Source: Baffinella frigidus
Lineage: Eukaryota > Cryptophyceae > Cryptomonadales > Baffinellaceae
DNA length: 23,914 nt
Assembly (NCBI GenBank): GCA_026770585.1
Contig: MU646308.1
Span: 507,102-531,015, forward strand
Direction: 5' to 3'
Shown here: piece by piece, positions 11,701 to 20,700 of the stretch
Position numbering within the stretch: position 1 is the stretch's first letter
Layout: each line of letters opens with the position of its first letter
Made by a program: the position numbers and the translations under genes
Notes under the pieces: generated by a model
Seen by the model: the letters and a program-made list of their open reading frames with translations, nothing else
Database searches by the model: none
What the model was told of the DNA's origin: nothing

Positions 11701-14700
11701 CCCAGTCACAGCAAAAATGCTGGCAAAATCTTCTCGCTAGCAGTGCACTCCCACTCGAGAATGCTAGAGGATCCTATTTATATGTGTGGTTGTAAACATG
11801 TGTACCAGGATAAGGTGTTCCAACCTCGTGACTAGCCAATACATGGCTAGTTACGTGACCAATCAACGAAAGTTACTACACAAATGCCCACTTTTAAAAG
11901 CACATTGGTTTTAAATAGGCCCCTGTAGGATTCTCGTGTGGTCACCCGCGGATTCGCAAGTCCTCCCTCTTCCCAGTACAAATAACCCCCGAAAACTAAC
12001 CCCTACACCGGGTTTCAGGTTTGGGGTTTCGGGTGTGGAGTGCAGCAATAACCCGCGGATTCCGTTAGCGTTGATGAGCGTGCGCATGAATAGGGTAACG
12101 GCCTGAAAAGGGGGTAGTTAGGCCTGCGGTATTGCCTAGGACCTCCTACCGTAGGCCGAGATTTTTTGGTCCTAGGATCCCTCGGCCTACGGTAGGAGGT
12201 CCTAGGCAATACCGTATGCCTGACTACCCCATTTTCAGGCCGTTAGCCTATGAGCCTGCCCCACAGATCCTCCCTCTTCCGCCCGGTACAAAAGGTGCCC
12301 TATTCAGCCAACTAGAACCTACGGGGTTGGGGGGCTGGGGTTTAAATCAACCCTAAGTGGGGGTTCCTGTTTAGCCAACTAAACCCCCAACCACGCACCC
12401 GCGGATCCCGTTAGCCTCGATGAGCGCGCACACACCCCGCAGGTCCTCCTTCACAGTCAAACATTTCGCTAACGCCAAGCCCCATATCACCCAATGCAAA
12501 CAGTGGACTTTTGAGTAGATAAGAGGGCACGCACCCGCGGATTCCGTTAGCCCCTTAAGTCCTCCCTTAGCGAGGCGATTTTGCTCAAGTCGATTCCTAT
12601 ATGGTCCCAACACAAACTGTCGACTTTTCGCGGGCGCAAATCGGCACTCACCCGCGGATTCCGTTAGCCTCGATGAGCGTGCGCATGCCCCTGAGGTCCT
12701 CTTTCTGCACAGCCTCTTGCATTGCTAGGTACACCACCTGTAGGGTTTCGGGGTGGGGGTTTAGGGGTTGGGGGTTGGGGGTTGGGGGTTGGGGTTTAGG
12801 TTTTAGGTTTTAGGTTTTAGGTTTTAGGGTTTAGGGTTTAGGGATTAGTCTTGACAGCCTCCTGCTTTGCTAGGTACACCACCTGCTCCTAGTGTAGGGT
12901 TTGTGGTTTAGGGTTTAGGGTGTGGGGTTTGGAGTGTAGGGTGTAGGTTTTGGGGGTTGTGATTTGGGGGTTCGTATTTCGTGTTTCGGGTTCCGGGTTT
13001 CGGGGTTTGGGTTCCGGGCTTCGTGATTCAGTTTTCGGGCCGTGAGTTTCGGGTTTCGTGTTTCGTATTTTGGGCTTCGGGTGTAGAGTTTCGGGTTTCG
13101 GGTTTCAGATTGCGGGTCTCGGGTCTCGGGTCTCGGGATTCGGGATTCGGATGTCGGGTTCCAGGGTCCGGGTTTCAGGTTTGGGGTTTGGGGTTTGGGG
13201 TTTGGGGTNNNNNNNNNNNNNNNNNNNNNNNNNNNNNNNNNNNNNNNNNNNNNNNNNNNNNNNNNNNNNNNNNNNNNNNNNNNNNNNNNNNNNNNNNNNN
13301 NNNNNNNNNNNNNNNNNNNNNNNNNNNNNNNNNNNNNNNNNNNNNNNNNNNNNNNNNNNNNNNNNNNNNNNNNNNNNNNNNNNNNNNNNNNNNNNNNNNN
13401 NNNNNNNNNNNNNNNNNNNNNNNNNNNNNNNNNNNNNNNNNNNNNNNNNNNNNNNNNNNNNNNNNNNNNNNNNNNNNNNNNNNNNNNNNNNNNNNNNNNN
13501 NNNNNNNNNNNNNNNNNNNNNNNNNNNNNNNNNNNNNNNNNNNNNNNNNNNNNNNNNNNNNNNNNNNNNNNNNNNNNNNNNNNNNNNNNNNNNNNNNNNN
13601 NNNNNNNNNNNNNNNNNNNNNNNNNNNNNNNNNNNNNNNNNNNNNNNNNNNNNNNNNNNNNNNNNNNNNNNNNNNNNNNNNNNNNNNNNNNNNNNNNNNN
13701 NNNNNNNNNNNNNNNNNNNNNNNNNNNNNNNNNNNNNNNNNNNNNNNNNNNNNNNNNNNNNTGGGGGTTGGGGGTTTGGGGTTTGGGGTTTCAGGTTTCA
13801 GGTTTGGGGTTTGGGGTTTGGGGGTTCGACCTGCTTCTTCGAGAGGGGCGCGGGGTCGTCCAGCCGCCTTTGCCGCACGCCGAAGCACCCCTGATGTTTG
13901 GGTTAAGGTTCACGTTTCCTCTGATGAAGCAACCCTGGCAAAGACATCACTTTTCTGAAAAAAAACGCACTGTTAGGTTCTAGGGTTGAGATGTGTGGAG
14001 GGTTTAGAGTTTAGGGTGACAGTTTAGGGTTTAAGGTGAGGGTTTAGGGTTTAGGGATTGTGAGGGGCGGGGGGTAGTCTAGCCGTCTTTGCCGCACGCC
14101 GAAACACCCCTGATGTTTGGGTCGATGTTTACGTTTCCTCTGATGAGGCACCCACACAGCGGGCTACGAAGGGATTTTCGGGCGCTGAGAGCCCGAGTTT
14201 CCGATATCTTATCCGTAGGAACCCCCCTATGTCCCTACGGGTTGCCTACCGTAGGGTCCTAGGTCTTGTCGCTATTCGAAATCCCTTCGAAGTCCGCTGT
14301 GTGGCCTGGCAAAGACATCACTTTCCTGAGAGAAAAAAACGCACGGTTAGAGTTTAGCGCTGAGAGCTGTGGATTGGGGGTGAGGGCTTAGGGTTGAGGG
14401 TGCGAGAGGGGCGCGGGGTCGGTTGGGCGCCTTTGCCGCACGCCGAAACACCCCTCGGTTTTGGGTTCAAGGTTTAGGGGTTGGGGGTGGGAGTTCAGGG
14501 AGTGGAGCTTAGCGGCTAGAGTTGAGAGATTGGGGGTTTAGGGTTGGGGTTTAGGGGGTTCAGGGTTTAGGGTTTAGGGTTTAGGATTTAGGGTTTAGGG
14601 TTTAGGGTTTAGGGTTCAAGGTTCAGGGTGTGCAGGGTTTAGGGTTCAGGGTTTGTAGGTTTTAGGGTTTAGGGTGTAGGGTTTAGGGTGTAGGGTTTAG

Positions 14701-17700
14701 GGTGTAGGGTGTAGGGTGTAGGGTGTAGGGTGTATGAGGTAGGGGGTAGGGAATGTACCTGGATGAACTCGTCGAAGTCAACGCTGCCCGACCCATGCAT
14801 GTCATAGGGTGTGGGATTTGTAGGGTTCAGGGTGCAGGGTTCGAGTTTCAGGGTGTGCAGGGTTTAGGGTTCAGGGTTTGTAGGTTTTAGGTTTTAGGGT
14901 TTAGGGTGTAGGGTGTAGGGTGTAGGATGTAGGGTGTAGGGTGTAGGGTGTAGAGCGTAGGGTTTAGGTTTCAGAGTTTGTAGGTTTTAGGGTTTAGGGG
15001 GTAGGGGGTAGGTTTAGGGTTTAGGGGGTAGGGTGTGTACCTGGATGAACTCGTCGAAGTCAACGCTTCCCGACCCATCCATGTCAATCGCCTGCATTGG
15101 GGGTAAGGGTTTAGGGTTTATAGTTTATGGTTTGGGGTTTGGGGTTTGGGGTTCGGGGTTTGGGGTTTGGGGTTTGGAGTTTGGGGTTTAGCGTTTGGGG
15201 TTTTGGGTTAGGGTTTAGGGTTAAGTCAATTGCCTGCAGCGAGGGGGGGCAGCGAAGGGTTTAGGTGTCGGGGTTTAGGGTTTAGGGTTCCGGGAACAAT
15301 CCTAACTCGGTTCGAGGTTGGGGTTCATTTCATAGGAAAACCTATTTAATTTTAAACATTGGATTTCAATACAGATTACTACACGTTGTTTTAATCCTTA
15401 CTAGTAAAGATCGTTGTGTGGAGTAAATGTCATGACCGAAACAGTTAAAATTAAATCAGTTTTCCTATGATGTTGGGGCGGTCCAGACCTAGACTAGCAT
15501 CTTGGCTGCGGAGGCGGATAGATCCCTACCCCCAAACACCACTCTCTCTCTCTGCCCTAAACCAGTCTATTTGGGCTCACCACTTCAGTGCGCCCGGGCT
15601 CTCTGCCACTCCAAAGGTAACAAATTCGTACCGCGAACCCAGCGTGTCAACTTGAGAGTAGTCGGGGAACCCGAGTGAGGCAGAGCTACAAGGTGATTGG
15701 GGCGGTCCAGACCTCGACCTGCATCTTGGCGGCTTGAGGGTCTAGGCTTGAGGGTCTAGGGCCCAAAAGTTGAACCCTAATCCGCGCACACGTGGACGAT
15801 GCTGGTGCTAAGCCGTCTACTTCTGGCATTTCTCAGTCTGGGGTTCGTGGCCGAGATATGAAAATCGTTGTGATCAGTGCGGGAGGCACGCGGTCCAGAC
15901 CTGGAACAAGCCTTAAAGTTGATTGTCTTTGGGCAAGTTGACTTTTGATGAAAGGTTCGTAGTCCACCGTGTGGATTGGGGCGGTCTCATCGCGTCCCTC
16001 CATAGAATCTATCTCAGAAACTGCCCATCCAAACGATTTCTGGTACAAATCAAAAGAGTTTGAAAACTCTCAATGCACATAATGGCTCCAAGCCCCACCC
16101 AAATCTGAGATAGAATCTATGAAGGGGCCCGATGAGGTTGAGACCTAGACCAGCATCTTGGCGGCGGACGCGCAGAGGATCCGCCCCAGCGCTTTGGGGG
16201 TTCACCCTACGGTATTGTATATCACAGCACCCTACGGAACACCGTAACTAGGATGACGCCGGAATCAAGGCGTCCGCCCTTCCACACAGAGGGCTACGAA
16301 GGGATTTTCGGGCGCTCAGTGCCCGAGTTTCCGTTACCTGATCCGTAGGAAACCCCCTATGCCCCTACGGGTTGCCTACCGTAGGGTCCTAGGTCTTATC
16401 GCTCAGGGGTTATTCAAAATCCCTTCGAAGTCCGCTGTGTGGTTGGGAAGGCGGTCGAGACCTGGACCAGCATCTTGGCGGCGGACGCGGAGAGGATCCG
16501 CCCCAGCGCTTTCATAACCTGAGGGTGCGGGAAATTCAACGTTACCTTAAGTTAACGGAGGTTCCACTTTTGCTTTGAGACGTTCCACTCTCGACTCTTG
16601 TCTCGGTGGGCAGCGCTCTTCGCAGAGAGACATTATCAAGCTCTGCCTGAGTTTTATTCTGGCTCGTCCTAAAGGCTTTCTATTCGCCCTTTTGTACTGG
16701 ATTTCTGCTCTTAAATACTTTTAAGGACGAGCCAGAATAAAACTCAGACAGAGCTAGATTGTTTTCCGGTGGCGGAGAGGATCTGCCCCAGCGCTTTCAT
16801 AACCTGTTGTTAGGGGAAAGGCAGAGCAACATTATTTTCCGGTGGCGGATAGATCCCGCCCCAGCGCTGTCATAACCTGTGGACACCCTTGTGATGTCAG
16901 ACTGATTTTTTTTTGCGAAACGGTCAAACCTTTGACCTTCAAATGTCTGGCCCTCTGGTGGCTGTGGCGGAGAGGATCCGATCCGCCCCAGCGTTTTCAT
17001 CACCTGCAGCCAGCCTTCCACACAGCGGGCTACGAAGGGATTTTCGGGCGCTGAGAGCCCGAGTTTCCGTTACCTTATGCGGCGAGACATTATTTTCCGG
17101 GAAAGAGGGAGAAGCCGTGTTTATTTCCAACTCGCCGTGTATGTTACATATGTCAGTCAAACTCCAACCGACTCCAACGCGAAAAAGTATCGAACGGAGC
17201 ACCTAGCCACGCGAGGCTATCCATGCGAACAGAATAAATGTCGATTTTGAATTTTGTGGTAAGAAATGGTCACGTGCTACACGCAAAGCGTGTAGCCTGT
17301 CTTTCTATTCGACCAAATATATAAAATTACCACACAAACGCTTACAATCGACATTTATTAAGTTCGCATGGATAGCCTCGTGTGGAGAAGATACTTGTGG
17401 CGAGCCTAGATTGACTTACGGCAGAGGAGGGATCGACTTAATGCAGAGCCGGGATCGACTTTAGACGTTGTCAACTTATGGAATGAGGTGGAAGGGACCT
17501 GGGCCAGCTCCTTTGTCTCGATCTGGCCGTCGCCTTCGTAGTCCTTCTTGTCAAACTCGTGCTTGTACCTGCCAGAGGGAAATGACTTAGCGGGGGGAGA
17601 TGACTTAAAAAAACGAGTGAAAGAGTTAACTTAAACCTGAGAGGGGAGATGACCCAGAACGTGATAGGGAGAGTTGACTGAAACCTGCGATCCAGCGGAG

Positions 17701-20700
17701 GACTCTCGAACAATCTAAGCTATGAAGACTACCAAACCAGTCCCACTTTAATAGGAGCTAGAGCAGGAGGAACTACATAGCGGCGCCTAACATTCACTCA
17801 GGCCCGCCAAATTAAAAAACTGCCTGCTTCAGTGATTATTGGGACTGATTCAGCGATCTTCCGGAATGGAATCGGACCTGATTCAGCGTTTCGTGTTTCG
17901 TGTTTCGTGGTTCGGGTTCCGGACCTCGCGACATCGCGCGGGGCCCCGATCGGGGAAGTCCGAAGTTGGCCACCACACAATGGGAAAATGGGAAAATGGG
18001 AGCCATTTTGTCTACTTTTTAGAAATTCGTGGCAATAAATTTCTCAAAAGTTGACAAAATGACTCGGGGTTCGGCCGAACCCCGAACCCTGAAACCAGGT
18101 CCGATTCCAGACGGAACCGCGCCGTTTCGTGTCATCCTACGGGTGGGTTTTGCTATCTTGGCCATGACACGAAAACCTCGTAGCATAGGGTGTTGGGTTT
18201 CGGAACTTTGTCAGTAAACCTCTCTCTCTCTCTCTCTCTCGGGTGTAGGTGGTTCCGGGTTTCTGGTATCGGGTTTCGGGTTTCTGGTATCGGGTTTCGG
18301 GTTTCTGGTATCGGGTTTCGGGTTTCTGGTATCGGGTTTCGGGTTTCTGGTATCAGGTTTCGGGTTTCTGGTATCGGGTTTCGGGTTTCTGGTATCGGGT
18401 TTCGGGTTTCTGGTATCGGGTTTCGGGTTTCTGGTATCGGGTTTCGGGTTTCTGGTATCGGGTTTCGGGTGTCGGGCTTCAGACCTGACGATGTCGCGCG
18501 GAGCCACGATCGGGAATTCCGGACAATCCGGCGGAGGCTTCGGGTTTCGAGTTTCGGGTTTCGACTTTCGTGTTTCGTTGAATTCGCCCGAGTGCCAGTA
18601 AAAACATCTCTCTCTCTCTCTAGGGTGTAGGGTGTGGGGTTTCGGACCTCGCAATATCGCGTGGAGCCCCGATCGGGAATTCCGGCCGATCCGGGGGTGG
18701 CTTCCGCGGGGAGTCTCCCAATCTGGGGTTAGGGTTCAGGGTTTAGGGTTTATGGTTTAGGGTTTAAGACTTAGGGTTTAGGGCTTATGGTTTAGGGTTT
18801 AGGGCTTAGGGTTTAGGGTTTAGGGTTTAGGGTTTATGGGTTTGGGTTTGGGGTTGCGGTCGGGGGGAGGCTTTCTCCCAATCTGGCGAAGCGCGGGTGG
18901 GGCACAGGTTATCGGCTCAAGGTCTTTGGATCCATAACCTGTGGTTTCATTGAAACCAACATGCCCACGATGCACAACCCCCCCCCAGGCTTTGTTGCAC
19001 TCGAGGGCCTAGAAACGCCCTTGGACCCACTACTGAAAACCCACAGCCCCCCCTGTGACGGATTTCGTCACAAAACGGCTCCAATTTCCATCCCTCAGGA
19101 CTGACCAACTTTCAAATTAAAATTCCTTAATGTTTTTTTACTACCCAAACTTCCTTTTAAACCCAGATTCGTTTTTAAACAAATAGATGGACAGGGTGGG
19201 CTAAGGACGTGCAGAAGCATAACCTGTGCCTCATCTGCGAGAGGCTAGTCCTTCTGCTGTAGGCTACGTGAACAGTGCACATGACCTCTCTCTAGGTCCT
19301 GTTCAGGCCTCTCTCTTGGTCCTGCTCAGGCACAGCCTCGGTGGGGGTGCATACACGGCGGGCGTGTTGGGAGTAATTAAGGTCTCACTCAAAGGGTTTG
19401 GGGGTTAGGGTTCAGGGTTCAGGGTTTAGGGATTAGAGATAAGGGTTTAGTTTCAGGGCTGGCCTTAGGCGCCCAAGGGGACAGTCGTTGATCGATACCC
19501 CCCCGAGTTTGCAGCCCAGGGTTTAGGGTGTAGGACTGTGACTATAGGCACTCAAGGAAAAAATCGTTCAAGAGTTCACGCTGGTACACAAAAAAATCCG
19601 GTTTAGGGATCAGGGTCGAGGGTCCAGGGTGTAGGGCGGACCTAATCCGGGGACATGTTTAATTTAACAGAAAATGATTCCCTATTTGTTCATAGGAGTT
19701 GGACGAAGGTTAATTAGGGCCCTAAGTGAATTTAATTGGGGCCAGAATCCGGTCTGATAGGCCATTTTCTTTTAAATTAAACATGTTCCCGGATGAGACC
19801 GCAGACGCCCAAGGGGGCGGCCGTTGATCAAATCCCCTCAACCCCAAACCCTAAACCGTGCACGCTGATACAAAACACTCCCCGTTTCAAGTTTAGGGTG
19901 CAGGGCAGACCTTAGGCGCCCCAGGGGGCAGTCGTTGATCGAGACCCCCCCGAGGCCGTGCACGTTCCCGAGCCCCCGCATTGCGCCGGAGCGGTCGGGC
20001 TGCGATCGTAAATCCTGCGCGAGTTTTGGGGTTTAGGGTTTAGGGTGCAGGGTGCAGGGGCTCGGTGCAGAAAGCCACGCCTGTTGACTGACTTGAGGCT
20101 ACTGTGGGACACAATGGTTTAGTCACCGTCGTGGTGCAAGTTAGTGTGCGGGGCGACTCAATTTAAACCGCCTTTTTTGCTATCTTAAGGGTGGTGACTC
20201 TCTTATTTTGCTAGATTAGCTTCGACACAGCTTTAATATATACGAAAAACCATCCCAAGATAGCAAAAACACGGTTTAAATCGAGTCGTCCCGCTCATGA
20301 AAGTGAGGAAACTAGGTTGATACCGGAACTAGGTTGTCCACTCGCACTCATCTCGCTCCACCCGTGGGGCGGGTGGGCGTGCATGCCCTAGCTCTGCCGC
20401 ACTCCGGTTGGCCGACTATTCTCAAGTTGGCATGCTGGGGTTGCGGTACAAATCCGTCAACTTTGGAGCGGGAAAGCGCCCCGGGCTCACCAGATTGACG
20501 AGCCCAAATAGACGGAGACAGAGGTAGATACCTGCCATTCCTGGTCGACGTGCCCAAACTGATGCCCGGTGGCGCCCTTGTACTCCCAGTACTGCCTGCT
20601 CCCGCCATGCTCTCCCGTTAGTGCCAGCCGTACAGCCTCTCCTCCGATACGCCAACCGGCCCTTAGTCAGCCCAAATGTTGTGATAGCATGTCTCTCAAT

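Larger units (their letters stand above)
11946..12888 (-). pseudogene. Shards of gene A exon 9
   Basis: Acceptor-side copy 12850-12888 (GAGCAG then [11 protein letters not shown]). Donor-side copies at about 12530, 12404 ([18 protein letters not shown]), 12048 ([12 protein letters not shown], interrupted by MITE K3) and 11946. All keep CCGCGG followed by GT. The functional exon 9 (12652-12737) lies between the two sets. Confidence 0.82.
15478..17010 (-). pseudogene. Shards of exon 6
   Basis: Donor-side copies at about 15478, 15700, 15889 and 16139; acceptor-side copies at about 16771, 16845 and 16965, each starting CAG then VM(K/T)(A/T)LG. The intact exon lies between the two sets. Confidence 0.85.
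17921..18896 (-). pseudogene. Shards of exon 4
   Basis: Donor-side copies 17921-17965 and 18486-18532; acceptor-side copy 18862-18896 (CGCCAG then ATTGGGAGA). Confidence 0.75.

Noticed and set aside
13891-13960. Alternative exon starting at the T-rich acceptor near 13956 ([14 protein letters not shown])
   Set aside because: Attractive acceptor, but it hits a stop after 14 codons and its phase does not fit exons 8 or 9; kept only as flank shared by the two copies.
12981-13983. Frames of 237-325 codons spanning the gap
   Set aside because: They are open only because N runs contain no stops and GGGTTT repeats lack them.
18190-18654. Frames of about 146 codons on both strands (RVSGFWY and NPKPDTR repeats)
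   Set aside because: The 21-bp minisatellite is a multiple of three and open on both strands; only the exon 4-like ends look coding.
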